A stretch of DNA of 64,000 nt from a virus. A program made the position numbers and the translations under genes. The notes beneath the pieces were generated by a model, which worked only from the letters and a program-made list of their open reading frames with translations, had not been told where the DNA came from and made no database searches. Shown piece after piece: positions 44,566-55,784 of the stretch. Numbering within the stretch: position 1 is the first letter of the stretch; every line of letters begins with the position of its first letter. The stretch lies in the IMG/VR virus record IMGVR_UViG_3300034284_003265, positions 1 to 64,000 of that record. One strand, given 5' to 3'.

Positions 44566-46544
44566 TGTCAACGCTAATTAACAAAACATTTGACGCGAAT
44601 ACAAAAGATGTAAATTATCTTAATAGAGATTTTACGTCTTTACGTCAACAACTAATTGATTTCACAAAACAATACTATCCACAAAGTTATAAAGATTTTA
44701 GTGAAAGTTCTCCAGGTCAAATTTTTATAGACCAAGCGGCGTATGTTGGAGATGTATTATCTTACTATACAGATCAGCAATTTTTCGAAAGTTATATTCA
44801 ATTTGCTCAAGATCGTAGAAATATTATAAATTCGGCTAAATATTTGGGTTATAAACCAAAAGTGTCTTCAGCATCTTCATCTGATGTTGATGTATTCCAA
44901 TTATTACCATCTATTCGTACCAAGGATAATGAATATATTCCAGATGAACGTTATTGTTTGATACTACAACCATTTTCACAACTATCTAGTACGCCAGGAG
45001 TCAATTTCGTAATAGAAGAAAGTATAGATTTTAGTCAAGATACTAAATTTTCCCCTAGAGAAATAACTGTGTATAGCCGTGATAACACAGGTGCTCCTCA
45101 ATTCTATCTAATCAAGAAAGCAGCTAAAGCTTATTCTGGAACAGTAATTACTAAACAAGTTAGTGTGGCGGATCAAGTGCCTTTTTATAGTCTAATATTA
45201 GATGAAACGAATGTTCTTAAAATTATAAGTGTAATTGATAGTAATAACAACAATTACTACGAAGTAAATTATTTAGCTCAAGACACAATTCCAATTGAAG
45301 TTGATAACGTACCACTAAACAATCAAACTCTATCTCCATACAGAAGTGAAACTCCTAAAATTCTAAAGTATTTGAGAACAGAAAAACGTTTTGTTACCGT
45401 TGTCGATGAAAATAATAAAACTACTTTACAATTTGGTGCAAATACTGAAAATTTTGAGAATACTATTGTTATACCAAATCCTACTAATGTTGGCGTAGCA
45501 CTATCTAATTTAAAAAATCTAAACATTTCATTGGATAATACTAATGCGTTAAAAGAAAAGTCGTATGGTATGTCTCCATCTAATACGACATTGACTATAA
45601 CGTATGTTATAGGCGGAGGTTTAAATTCAAACGTAAACTCTGGGGAAATCAACAAGATTTTAGGAATTTCTTATTTAAATGATACTACATCATTAACTGA
45701 CAGCGAAGTTATATTATTGAATACTATAAAAAATTCTTTAAGAGTAAACAATATAGAGGCTGCTACAGGCGGTGACGATGCTGAATCTGACGAAGAAATT
45801 AGACAAAATGCAATGTTGAATTTTTCCACACAAAATCGTATGGTTACAGAAGACGATTTCTTGTTGAGAATTTATGCATTGCCACCGCAATTAGGCAATA
45901 TAGCTAAAGCGTTTGTACAAAGTAATTTAACTAGAGAAGTTCAATATAATGGATTGATTAGTGGTATTTTAAATACAGAAAACAATTCAACTGTAAATTT
46001 AGCTCCATTAAATCCTCTTGACAGAAAGAAATTCTTACAGTCAAATAGCCCATTTACTAATAATTTATATTTGCTTGGATATGATGCAAATAAAAATTTA
46101 ACACAAGTAAATCCAGCAACTCTTCAAAATCTAACCACATATATTCAGAACTATAAGATTCTGACAGATAAGATTAATATCATCGATGGTTACATAATCA
46201 ACATTGGAGTTGAATTTAAAATAACTGTATTTAAAGGATTTAATAAATCTGAAGTGTTAAATAACTGTATACAATCTGTAAAATCATTTTTTGATATAGA
46301 TAAATGGAGTTTTAACCAACCAATAAATTTAAGTCAAATAAATTTCGAGATAATGCAAAATGAAGGCGTTCAATCCGTGAGCGACATTGTTATAAAAAAC
46401 TTAACTATTGATGACGGTAATTATTCTTCCGTTGCATACAATATTAGTATCGCGACACAAAATAATATAGTGTATCCACCAAAGGATCCTGCTGTATTTG
46501 AAGTTAAGTTTCCAGATTCTGACATAAAAGGACTTGTAGTATAA
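44565..46544 (+). CDS. gp6-like (baseplate J family) wedge protein
   Basis: 659 aa. NYLNRDFTSLRQQLIDFTK, SSPGQIFIDQAAYVGDVLSYYTDQQF and GGDDAESDEEIRQNAMLNF are diagnostic of T4 gp6 / baseplate J proteins, which form the iris-like ring of the baseplate. The gene order gp25-gp6 equals that of many contractile phages and injection systems. Confidence 0.88.
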   Translation: MSTLINKTFDANTKDVNYLNRDFTSLRQQLIDFTKQYYPQSYKDFSESSPGQIFIDQAAYVGDVLSYYTDQQFFESYIQFAQDRRNIINSAKYLGYKPKVSSASSSDVDVFQLLPSIRTKDNEYIPDERYCLILQPFSQLSSTPGVNFVIEESIDFSQDTKFSPREITVYSRDNTGAPQFYLIKKAAKAYSGTVITKQVSVADQVPFYSLILDETNVLKIISVIDSNNNNYYEVNYLAQDTIPIEVDNVPLNNQTLSPYRSETPKILKYLRTEKRFVTVVDENNKTTLQFGANTENFENTIVIPNPTNVGVALSNLKNLNISLDNTNALKEKSYGMSPSNTTLTITYVIGGGLNSNVNSGEINKILGISYLNDTTSLTDSEVILLNTIKNSLRVNNIEAATGGDDAESDEEIRQNAMLNFSTQNRMVTEDDFLLRIYALPPQLGNIAKAFVQSNLTREVQYNGLISGILNTENNSTVNLAPLNPLDRKKFLQSNSPFTNNLYLLGYDANKNLTQVNPATLQNLTTYIQNYKILTDKINIIDGYIINIGVEFKITVFKGFNKSEVLNNCIQSVKSFFDIDKWSFNQPINLSQINFEIMQNEGVQSVSDIVIKNLTIDDGNYSSVAYNISIATQNNIVYPPKDPAVFEVKFPDSDIKGLVV

Positions 46545-46545
46545 T

Positions 46546-48213
46546 ATGCACACATTTATTTATCCATCTCAAGATACCTACATAAACAATTCGCCTGAAT
46601 TTGTCAATAAAAATTTTGGCATTGATGAAATTTTAGAAATCTACGCTTCCAATATTGGTAATTCCGTAGTTTACACAGATCCAGTTTGGCACGATGCGCC
46701 ACAGACTGCTTCCTCTTATGGAAACAATGGATGGTTAGCCTATACAACATCCTCATTATTTATTTATTCAGGAAGTGCTTGGTATGCATATTCTTTAACT
46801 TCGTCTGTAATACCAAATACATCTTTTATATCAAATTTTACCGGAAGATTATCTAATAAAACAAATCCTCCACGAAAACCACTTTACATTTCAGGATCAG
46901 CTACTTTTGCATCTGGATCTTTTGTTGGACAGTTTACCTCAGCTCAATGTGTAACTTCTTCATTTAGTGGAAGTTTTAGTAGTTCTAGCTTTAAAGGAAT
47001 CATCAGTACCAATACGTCTAGTAATTTATACTATGTCGATGTAGTAAATTTCGCTGGATATTTTAAAGGGATTTATAGTGGATCATTTGAAAGACCATCT
47101 ACAGCTACATATCTGAATAGACCTGAATTTTCAAGAACATTGATAAAGTTTGATTTAACTGAGTTAAGTAAATCTGTATCAGATAATAATATAAGCGGTT
47201 CTAATATTAAATTTACTTTGAATTTGAAAGCATGTGGATCTAGAAATTTACCACTAAATTATAGTATATATGCTTATCCAGTCAGTCAAAGTTGGAATAA
47301 TGGAAATGGAAGATATGCAGATCACGGATCTCAATTGGGATCTAGTTGGTTATATAGAAACTACGATGGAAATGGTTTATGGTATGGGAATTCGATATCA
47401 AATAGTTATCAACAAGTAGATTATTTGACGAATCCATCTTATGCTAGTGCTAGTTTTCAAAATCAAGGAGGTACGTGGTATTATAAAGTACCAGCTTCTT
47501 ATACAAACAAGCCAAAATGGATTTGCAATTCAACGAAGTATCCATCTTTGGTAAATGCAAGTTTAATTTGTAGTCAGTCATTTAGTTACGGACAACAAAG
47601 TGACGTTACTATGGATATAACTAAAATCGTTAGAGGATGGTTATGTGGATGCGTTCCAAATCAAGGACTTATGTTATTGAGTTCTTTGGAAATTTCAACT
47701 CCTCCATTACAACCAACCAATGGACTACTACAGTTTTTTAGTAAAGAAACAAATACTATTTATAGTCCATATATTGATGTAGCCTGGGATGACAGTATAT
47801 TTAATACCGGAAGTTTGAAACCTGTTTCAGGATCAATTCAAAATTTAATTACATTGAATTACTTGAAAGAAGCCTATAAAGCTGGAAGTTTACCAAAAAT
47901 ATTTGTATTTGCTAGAGATAGATATCCGTTGAAAAACTTCCAAAAAGCTTATCAACAACCAGCTATGGTTACGCCGCAGTATCTTCCAACTAGCTCATAT
48001 TATATGATTAAGGACGCTGAATCAGAAGAAGTTTTAGTGGGATTTGATCAATATACAAAGTTGAGTTGTGATCCAAATCAAGGTAATTATTTTAAATTAC
48101 AAACAACTGGATTGCCACAAGAAAGATATTTGAAAATATTTATAAAATCGGAATATAAAGATGGAACTATAGATATTACAGATACCCAAAAAATATTTAA
48201 GATAACAAGATAA
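46546..48213 (+). CDS. DNRLRE-like baseplate or fibre protein
   Basis: 555 aa. FIYPSQDTYINNSPEFVNKNFGIDEILEI and FSRTLIKFDLTELS with KACGSRNLPLNYSIYAYPVSQSW follow the layout of DNRLRE domains, extracellular beta-sandwiches. Internal SGSFSSSSFKG-type units resemble the fibre shafts at 35.8 kb. Probably a peripheral baseplate/adhesin subunit. Confidence 0.6.
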   Translation: MHTFIYPSQDTYINNSPEFVNKNFGIDEILEIYASNIGNSVVYTDPVWHDAPQTASSYGNNGWLAYTTSSLFIYSGSAWYAYSLTSSVIPNTSFISNFTGRLSNKTNPPRKPLYISGSATFASGSFVGQFTSAQCVTSSFSGSFSSSSFKGIISTNTSSNLYYVDVVNFAGYFKGIYSGSFERPSTATYLNRPEFSRTLIKFDLTELSKSVSDNNISGSNIKFTLNLKACGSRNLPLNYSIYAYPVSQSWNNGNGRYADHGSQLGSSWLYRNYDGNGLWYGNSISNSYQQVDYLTNPSYASASFQNQGGTWYYKVPASYTNKPKWICNSTKYPSLVNASLICSQSFSYGQQSDVTMDITKIVRGWLCGCVPNQGLMLLSSLEISTPPLQPTNGLLQFFSKETNTIYSPYIDVAWDDSIFNTGSLKPVSGSIQNLITLNYLKEAYKAGSLPKIFVFARDRYPLKNFQKAYQQPAMVTPQYLPTSSYYMIKDAESEEVLVGFDQYTKLSCDPNQGNYFKLQTTGLPQERYLKIFIKSEYKDGTIDITDTQKIFKITR

Positions 48214-48214
48214 T

Positions 48215-48688
48215 ATGGCGGATATACAATTAAATTATGATGTAGCTACAGATGAAGTTTCAAGCTTTAAAAATTTTGGAACATTCACTAACAATTTGGA
48301 TTCTTTTGGCAATTTCCAATTGGTATTTTCTGCGGCTCAGTCTGTTAATGGAAACGTTAATTATGTTAAAGTTCCATTAAAAACATTCTTATACAACGAG
48401 AATAAAATTCTTGATGCAAATACTGCAGATTTTACTGAACTTCAAACTGTTCAACAAGAAGAAAAACGTAATGTGGATGAAGTTTTGAATCAATATAATA
48501 ATCTACTTGAAGAAAATAGAATTCTCAATCAGACGGTTAATGAATTGGTTGAGAAGTATGAGAACAATGATGATAAACAAGTAATCGCAGAGCAAAAGAG
48601 AACAATAATCGGCCTTAGAATTCAATTGGGACAGGGATCTGTTCCATCAGACTTTTCAGATGACTTTCCGTTTTTACCACTAGTATAA
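48215..48688 (+). CDS. coiled-coil baseplate protein
   Basis: 157 aa. An N-terminal beta part, then a coiled coil (about 75-135, EVLNQYNNLLEENRILNQTV). The shape fits a trimeric connector between wedge and fibre proteins. Not assigned to a family. Confidence 0.55.
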   Translation: MADIQLNYDVATDEVSSFKNFGTFTNNLDSFGNFQLVFSAAQSVNGNVNYVKVPLKTFLYNENKILDANTADFTELQTVQQEEKRNVDEVLNQYNNLLEENRILNQTVNELVEKYENNDDKQVIAEQKRTIIGLRIQLGQGSVPSDFSDDFPFLPLV

Positions 48689-48689
48689 T

Positions 48690-51600
48690 ATGCCTTACGA
48701 CTATTTAACAATTAATGAACTTGATCTCGCTAATGGTATAGCAAGTGCTTCGTATTTTCAACAAGACTTACAATCTTTATACGAACAACAAGTTTTAAAC
48801 TCTGAAAACTTTTTCGGGGACACGAATGATGATATATTAGAATTAAGCGTTTATAATAGTAACCAAGAGCCAATTCTTTTTAATAGGGTAATACCGAAAA
48901 CAACTTATAGCATCGTACAATCGTCGTATAAAGATATAAACAACGTTCAACGATCATATAAAGTTGCAAATCCATTTACAAATTATGCTTTATATGGCAA
49001 TGAATTGTTGTTACACAGTCAATTCGATCTTAAGTTTGATGAATTAAGCCCTGGTTTGTATTATGTTCTATATAATCCAATTAGAAACATTGCTGGGAAT
49101 ACGTCTAATAGATTATTTATAAAAGAAATATCTCCAAGTCGAACCGAATTAAGATTGTCTTACGCATTTGATCCAACTCTTAATGAAGCCAATAGAGTAG
49201 ATTCAGTAAAAATATCAGCATTTGCGGATAAAAAATTTGTTTTCTTACAAGTAATAGACCAAATTATTCCTATCGTAGATAGAAACCCTATAGACGAATC
49301 ATTTAACGCAAATTCTCCTAATTTTAATTATTTGAAATATGCACAACTACTTGGGTTTAAATCTTCGGCTGAATTGCAAGAATTTATAAATTCAGTTTAC
49401 GTTGGCTATAATAAAGTTGTAAATCTATCTAATGATGCTGATTCTGTAATTAGTCAGAATATAAAATTTGCAGGAATTGCCGAACAAATAAAAAACTTTG
49501 TTTACACTTATAATGAAACTGAATTTTCCCAGGACGAAATACTGACGGCTATTTCATTGATTGTAGCAAAAGTAAGTCAAGACGCAATATTACAAAGAAC
49601 AACTTTAACAGACACAGATCTCGCCGAAACAGTAAATGTATTTGTAGAAATCGCATACAGATATTGGTTGCAACCAAAGATTACAGAATTATTAAATGAC
49701 TATAGTCTAAAGTTTTATGGATTTTATAAAAATGCATTAAATTTTGATAATGGAAATTTAGTAAAAATATTAACTCACACAAGTTATTTAAATGTAGTAG
49801 ATAATCGTATTAACGTTCAAATTAAATTAGATAGTCCACTTCCATCTGAGTATTCTATAAGAGACACTTGTTGGATTTCTAACATCTCATTGGCTCCTTT
49901 ATATTTTAAAATTAACTTATATACTGCTCCGATTTCACGAAAAGTTTATTTGAATGGAGTTAATTTTACAGTTGCAGTACCATCTGTTAATCCAACGAAT
50001 GACAAGTTTAACGCTACAAATGATAATACATTATTTGCAGCTAAAGCTAGAACTCAACAAAAAATAAATGATTTGTTGATTAACTATAATGATTTTAGCA
50101 ATTTTATTAATTTTTCTTCCGCTGAATTAAGAACTAAGATAGCTAAAAGTAAAATTTCTAAATATGACTCATATGAAACATCCAAGAGTCAAATAAAGAA
50201 CCAAGCATCCGCAACATCTAACATTTCTATATCTGCTTCGTATTCAAATGATTTTACTAAGATTATAAACGAACAAATTTCATTACTAGATAGCTTCGAT
50301 GAATATGAATCTTATCTATTTTATTCTACATCTAGTATAGATCAAAAAATAGAAGATGGCATAAGTTTTGATAAAAGCAATTACAATTCTTTATTTTATC
50401 AATTGCCAGAGTATATTAAGACCGAAGAATCCAATGCTGATTATATAAAGTTTACAGCAATGGTTGGACATTTCTTCGACAACATTTTGGTTTTTGTTAA
50501 GAAGTTTCCGAAATCTTATCCAATTAATTGGGACGATAACAATAGTTATCCTAAAAATTATATAGAAGAATTATTAAATAATTTTAACTGGGATGTTACT
50601 AATTTTAAGTTTAACAAAAGCGATGTAAATCAATTGTTGTTTAACAATACGCAAATGTCTGGAAGTTTATCATCCTCATATTTTGATTATGCTAAATCTA
50701 TATTTAATAGAATAACAAATAATTTAAGTTACATATATAAAACTAAAGGAACATCTACATCGTTTAATCTGATCCGTTCAATTTTTGGAATATCTTCAGA
50801 TTTGATTAATGTAGTTGAATATAGCAGTCCAAATGTTTTAATAAATAGAAATGTTTACTATGATTTTGATGATATAGTGTATGCTACTAAGTATCAAGAT
50901 AATCAATTCATTAACTTCAATTTTACGAGTAGTGAATTTAAATATTTAGTTACTCAAGATAGTTTGAGTGGAAGCTATACAGGAAGTTATAACGGAGACA
51001 CAATATATTTAACAAGATCTTATATAGAAAATTTTACAGGAGTTTCTACTGTAGAATGTACATTTAGATCAAATGAATGGAATAAATATAATTATAAAGA
51101 TAAAATTCCACTTATTAAGAAACTAAGAAATGATAATTTAGACTGGCAAGTTTATTTGTATAAAACAAAACAAAGAGAATCTGCAAAATTAATTTTTGAA
51201 TTAAGTCCTATAGGATCCACAATAGCTACATCCAGTATAGAAAGTATTGAAATGCCTTATTTAAATGGCGATTTTTATACTTTCATGGTTAGAAAAGAAC
51301 CAAATGATTCAATAAGATTTGATGCGTTGTCACCGTCATCCTCAATGACATCAAGCATTGGATATTATGGAAATTATAATGTAACTCAATCTATCTGTGA
51401 AACTTTTTATCCAAATGCGTACAAGTATATACCTCAGACATATACATTATATGTAAATCAATATTATGGAAGTTTATTAAATTTCACAGATAAAAAAACC
51501 AAGACGATATTGTATGATCAAAATCAATATTTCTCTTCTGGAAGTTACTATGTTGGAAACTTTTCATCTTCTATTCAATTTAATGGAAATATAGATAAAA

Positions 51601-53189
51601 TTAAAGTTCAAAAATATGCATTGAGCGATGCTGATTTCCAAGAACACTCTTATAATTTGAGTTCGATTTCAATACCCGAAAAGTCTTTGGTGTATGAAAA
51701 TATGTATTATTTATGGAGTTTTGATACTCCTGTAAATTTGTATGGAAGTCCATCTGTTATTCCTAATCAAAATAATAGATACAACACAGAATTCTATGCG
51801 TATAATTTTCAAAGAACACCAGTGGTATGTGGAGCTCCTATTTGTGATACCATATTATCTGATATTTTCCCATATCAATTTGATAAATTTAATGTTAAAC
51901 AAGCTATTAACTCAAATCGATTTGGGCCAAATTATAAAGACAATGCTAATATCAATAAAATAATACAGGACGTAAGTTCTAATTTGTTACCATACGAATA
52001 TTCCACATATACAAGAGATATAATCGGAAGCGATTCTAATTTGGTAGGATATTATATTTCCCCATATAGATATTTAAACGAAAATATAGAAGACTTTTTA
52101 GGAAAAGAAGGAATATCTGATATCATTGGAGATCCTAAATATCTCACATCAAGAAACTATCCGGAATTAAAACTAAGACAAAGAGAATTTGAAGATTCAA
52201 ATAAAAAATATATTTATCCACAAGAATATTATAGTACCTATAAGTTTTATATCGATTTTTCAATATTTGATTTTATTAAAAAATTGACTCCGACCCGTGG
52301 TACTTTAAAGAGAGGACTTTTATTGGAACCTTCTATATTTGAACGAGTAAAGTTTAATTATAAAGATGCCGTATTTTCCCCTCTTGATCCAAATACAACA
52401 TCTAGCTTAATGTTATATGAAATCAGACCGTCATTCTTATCTTCGTTAATAGATACAGTCAATTCATCAAGTAATACGGTTATAAACATTGAATCTGTTA
52501 ATGGAATTGATACTGATCGTGATACTTATAATTTTTCAAGATTTGAAATCAAAGATAAAGTGGATGATAGAGATTTTATATTTGCTAAATATGGTAAATA
52601 CGTAAATGTTAATAAAAACGGATACATTGTACGAAATACTATAAATTATTCTGAAAATGATTATTATCAATCCCATAATAATACAGGTTCTATTGTAACA
52701 TTCACATCAAGTTATAAATCCGTACAAACTATTGGTTCCGGATCGGGAGATTTAAATAATCAAATTACAGGTAGTCGTTCATTAACAGACATTTATTACG
52801 GAAACATGAGTAGTGGTTATTCCCAAAGACATTTAAGTAAATTTGTACGAGTTGGTAGTAGACTAAAAAGACAAGCCGTTTCTGGATCTTATTACGTTAT
52901 TAACAATGGTATAAAAACATTGGCTAATGGTAAATTATCATACTACACTTATACAAAAGGTCAAAACGATTATACAACCACAGTGAACAGACAAGGTTTA
53001 CCAAATGGATCATCTCCTATTATATCAATACCAGGATATTTGTCAGTTGACATTGAAAGCGATAATTTCCCTAAATATGGTATTCTAACTGGATCGGTTG
53101 GATCGCCAAATAGTTTATTTATACAACAACCACTTACATGTTCTACGTGTACCAGTGCTAGTATGAATATGTATATTATGAATTTATAA
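48690..53189 (+). CDS. giant baseplate wedge/fibre protein
   Basis: 1499 aa, the longest gene of the window. Size, position after gp6 and beta-rich composition suggest a gp7-like or fibre-carrying wedge protein. A lectin-like (concanavalin/LamG-type) region is suggested at about 760-990 (TVECTFRSNEW, LKLIFELS-like strands, YVGNFSSSIQFNGNIDKIKVQKYALSD). No T4 gp7 identity can be claimed by eye. Confidence 0.55.
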   Translation: MPYDYLTINELDLANGIASASYFQQDLQSLYEQQVLNSENFFGDTNDDILELSVYNSNQEPILFNRVIPKTTYSIVQSSYKDINNVQRSYKVANPFTNYALYGNELLLHSQFDLKFDELSPGLYYVLYNPIRNIAGNTSNRLFIKEISPSRTELRLSYAFDPTLNEANRVDSVKISAFADKKFVFLQVIDQIIPIVDRNPIDESFNANSPNFNYLKYAQLLGFKSSAELQEFINSVYVGYNKVVNLSNDADSVISQNIKFAGIAEQIKNFVYTYNETEFSQDEILTAISLIVAKVSQDAILQRTTLTDTDLAETVNVFVEIAYRYWLQPKITELLNDYSLKFYGFYKNALNFDNGNLVKILTHTSYLNVVDNRINVQIKLDSPLPSEYSIRDTCWISNISLAPLYFKINLYTAPISRKVYLNGVNFTVAVPSVNPTNDKFNATNDNTLFAAKARTQQKINDLLINYNDFSNFINFSSAELRTKIAKSKISKYDSYETSKSQIKNQASATSNISISASYSNDFTKIINEQISLLDSFDEYESYLFYSTSSIDQKIEDGISFDKSNYNSLFYQLPEYIKTEESNADYIKFTAMVGHFFDNILVFVKKFPKSYPINWDDNNSYPKNYIEELLNNFNWDVTNFKFNKSDVNQLLFNNTQMSGSLSSSYFDYAKSIFNRITNNLSYIYKTKGTSTSFNLIRSIFGISSDLINVVEYSSPNVLINRNVYYDFDDIVYATKYQDNQFINFNFTSSEFKYLVTQDSLSGSYTGSYNGDTIYLTRSYIENFTGVSTVECTFRSNEWNKYNYKDKIPLIKKLRNDNLDWQVYLYKTKQRESAKLIFELSPIGSTIATSSIESIEMPYLNGDFYTFMVRKEPNDSIRFDALSPSSSMTSSIGYYGNYNVTQSICETFYPNAYKYIPQTYTLYVNQYYGSLLNFTDKKTKTILYDQNQYFSSGSYYVGNFSSSIQFNGNIDKIKVQKYALSDADFQEHSYNLSSISIPEKSLVYENMYYLWSFDTPVNLYGSPSVIPNQNNRYNTEFYAYNFQRTPVVCGAPICDTILSDIFPYQFDKFNVKQAINSNRFGPNYKDNANINKIIQDVSSNLLPYEYSTYTRDIIGSDSNLVGYYISPYRYLNENIEDFLGKEGISDIIGDPKYLTSRNYPELKLRQREFEDSNKKYIYPQEYYSTYKFYIDFSIFDFIKKLTPTRGTLKRGLLLEPSIFERVKFNYKDAVFSPLDPNTTSSLMLYEIRPSFLSSLIDTVNSSSNTVINIESVNGIDTDRDTYNFSRFEIKDKVDDRDFIFAKYGKYVNVNKNGYIVRNTINYSENDYYQSHNNTGSIVTFTSSYKSVQTIGSGSGDLNNQITGSRSLTDIYYGNMSSGYSQRHLSKFVRVGSRLKRQAVSGSYYVINNGIKTLANGKLSYYTYTKGQNDYTTTVNRQGLPNGSSPIISIPGYLSVDIESDNFPKYGILTGSVGSPNSLFIQQPLTCSTCTSASMNMYIMNL

Positions 53190-53236
53190 TATAATTTTTG
53201 ATTAAAAACCGAAAAGATTTGATAATTATTTAATAT

Positions 53237-53878
53237 ATGGCATATCTTAATAATAACGTTCTCACTGTTAACGCGATATTGACGAAAAAAGGTCGTGAAG
53301 TATTAGCAAAAACAGGCGGATTGAACATTACAGCATTCGCTTTAGCTGATGACGAAATCGATTACACACAGTTTAACCCAAATCACCCATTGGGCAGTGC
53401 ATATTACGATATCGCTATTCGTAATACTCCAATCATGGAACCTATTACAGATGAATCACAGACGATGAAATATAAGTTGGTCACTCTAAATGATGGAGTC
53501 ACATCTGTACCAACCATAAGCATCGCCCCTCCATTAATTTCTGTACCACGTACTTATTCAGCGGCAATTGATATTATTCCTAGTACAACTCCTGTTTATA
53601 ACGTAACATTGGGATATACAGCAATATTATCTAATAAAAACGTAGGTACTTTAGTAGTTACTGAAACAAATAGTTTGAACTCTACCTCAGCAACCATTCC
53701 AGCATTTACCGGAGATTTAGCGTCACAAGCTTCACAGGTTGTCATAGGTAATAAGTTTAGATTTATCCCAAATAGTTCTTTGTCTAAGACAACTACTACT
53801 AATATTACTATTATCGGTAATGAAAGTGGCGGAAGTTCTTCCATCAACGTAACTGTCAGTGTTCCTACCACAACTTAA
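53237..53878 (+). CDS. structural protein
   Basis: 213 aa. VNAILTKKGREVLAKTGGLNITAFALADDEIDY (residues about 10-42) is a conserved opening of phage virion proteins; the C-terminal half is Thr/Ser-rich and Ig-like. Stand-alone start after an AT-rich gap (TTTAATATATG). Confidence 0.6.
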   Translation: MAYLNNNVLTVNAILTKKGREVLAKTGGLNITAFALADDEIDYTQFNPNHPLGSAYYDIAIRNTPIMEPITDESQTMKYKLVTLNDGVTSVPTISIAPPLISVPRTYSAAIDIIPSTTPVYNVTLGYTAILSNKNVGTLVVTETNSLNSTSATIPAFTGDLASQASQVVIGNKFRFIPNSSLSKTTTTNITIIGNESGGSSSINVTVSVPTTT

Positions 53879-53884
53879 TAATAT

Positions 53885-54994
53885 ATGATATTCACCCCAT
53901 TTACTCCAGACGATATAGTAGCAGGCAGAATTAACCAAGTATCATCGGGTATGTTTGGTACTGGTAGTTTAACAGTAGCACAATCGTCCTTCGTAACATC
54001 ATCTGCTCAAGCAAATGTCATGACAGGATCAAGTCCATATGATGTTAAAAATGGACAGTACTATGTAGATGTTTATAGCGGAGCCGATCAATATTTTGCT
54101 ATTGCTTATGGAGATTATTATAATTCAGGAAGTAGCTATTTTGATTGGCCGGGTCAGTCCGTAGCGAGTGTATATACCAATGAAACCAAAATTATATACA
54201 GTCAATATAAAAATACACTTCTTCAACCAGGCGACACATTTTTTAGTTTTGCCTCAGGCAGCGTAGATTCTCCAACCGATAGTTCGGCTATATTCGTACT
54301 AAACTACGTAACAGATAAATTCCAAGATCAAATTGATCCTGGTCAAATTCAATTAAATTTTACAGGCGCTTTAGGTCAATTCTCATATATTGACGATTCA
54401 CAAGTAGTTAATACACAACAAAACGTTTATAATTTGATCTCGGGATCAGTTATTAATGGCGTCCCTACTCCATATACCAAAGGAGGAACAGTTTCGGCTG
54501 TTTACGAAGGAATTGGTTTATTTTATCCAACAAACGGAGTTGTTATATTGAATGCACTAAAGTTAGATGCAAAAGTTGGTATTACCGGAAATCCTCCGGA
54601 AATTACTAGTGCTAGAACCACAAATCAGTATTCAGTTAACTGGAAAAGTTATTGGAGAAATTGGTTGCGTAAATTTTATTTAAGTCTTAGAAGATCAAAT
54701 AAATACATGGCAATTCGTAAATCCGAATTTGTACCATCTACGAATTACTTCATAAGAGTTAAAAATAAAGAGTTCAACTATAGTAACAATCCAACATTTG
54801 TATCAGATGGTACGGATGGTCAAACAAAGGGGACTATTATCTATCCAGAATTGATTAGTAATCCTCGTACTTATATTACTACAATTGGATTGTATGATTC
54901 TAATAATGAATTACTTGCAGTTGGTAAATTAAGTAGACCTACGCAAAAATCATTTGATAATGAATTGTTAATTAAGTGTCGTATTGATTTTTAA
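53885..54994 (+). CDS. virion protein with shared C-terminal module
   Basis: 369 aa. The C-terminal segment (about 325-369), NPRTYITTIGLYDSNNELLAVGKLSRP, recurs in the protein at 55785 (APYITTVGLYSGAELVAIAKLAQP), so the two share a docking module. Beta-rich otherwise. Confidence 0.6.
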   Translation: MIFTPFTPDDIVAGRINQVSSGMFGTGSLTVAQSSFVTSSAQANVMTGSSPYDVKNGQYYVDVYSGADQYFAIAYGDYYNSGSSYFDWPGQSVASVYTNETKIIYSQYKNTLLQPGDTFFSFASGSVDSPTDSSAIFVLNYVTDKFQDQIDPGQIQLNFTGALGQFSYIDDSQVVNTQQNVYNLISGSVINGVPTPYTKGGTVSAVYEGIGLFYPTNGVVILNALKLDAKVGITGNPPEITSARTTNQYSVNWKSYWRNWLRKFYLSLRRSNKYMAIRKSEFVPSTNYFIRVKNKEFNYSNNPTFVSDGTDGQTKGTIIYPELISNPRTYITTIGLYDSNNELLAVGKLSRPTQKSFDNELLIKCRIDF

Positions 54995-55029
54995 TCTAAA
55001 TACGTTGAAATCTTCCTATTTATATTGGG

Positions 55030-55773
55030 ATGATTAAATTTCTTAAAAATCAAGACATACAAATCACTACATTTTCAGTAGCAAAAGAAAAGATTGCTAA
55101 TAACATCTTTTCCGATTTGATTTTTGCTAGCGATGGAACTTATAACTTTCCATTGATTATTCCTGTACAAGAATGTGATTACAATTTTAATTCATTGTCT
55201 ACAGGATCTTTTGCCACAGTTAATACACAAACGTGTTATGCGTCAATTGTTAATCAAAATGGATTTTTAGCTTGTTCGCCGATAAACGATCCAAATAATC
55301 CACAGTTTCAACTTGGTTTAAAATTACCAACTGGATCAGTATTTTATCCAGTCGATAATATTCATTATAATGCTGAAACTAATCCTACTAATTTAGACGG
55401 CACTTATCAGGGACAGGTTTATAATACAATTAAGAAAATGTATTATAATAATTATAACAATGCCTACAATATTTTTGGATTTGATAGTTATGATATATCT
55501 GAAGCTAGTTTGAGTCTGGATGATAAATTTGTAAGTTATACATTAAATGTCACTCAGAGTGGCGATAGAATTAGTCCTTTTAGTGTATTAATTAACAATC
55601 AGACAGGCGATATAGTTGGCAGTATTTTAGATGATGGAAATAATAATTTGTATTTATCTGGATCATATTTCATCAATGATTTTGAAGTTTATTCGACCAA
55701 CACGGAAAGTGTGGTTAATTATGGCATAACAGGACTAGGACAATATTTGTATTATGGATCAATGTCCACATAA
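55030..55773 (+). CDS. virion-associated hypothetical protein
   Basis: 247 aa, Asn/Tyr/Ser-rich, beta-type, several Cys in the first third. A TATTTTATA box lies 5 nt before the ATG. Not recognised; probably tail or fibre. Confidence 0.5.
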   Translation: MIKFLKNQDIQITTFSVAKEKIANNIFSDLIFASDGTYNFPLIIPVQECDYNFNSLSTGSFATVNTQTCYASIVNQNGFLACSPINDPNNPQFQLGLKLPTGSVFYPVDNIHYNAETNPTNLDGTYQGQVYNTIKKMYYNNYNNAYNIFGFDSYDISEASLSLDDKFVSYTLNVTQSGDRISPFSVLINNQTGDIVGSILDDGNNNLYLSGSYFINDFEVYSTNTESVVNYGITGLGQYLYYGSMST

Positions 55774-55784
55774 GTATATAAAGT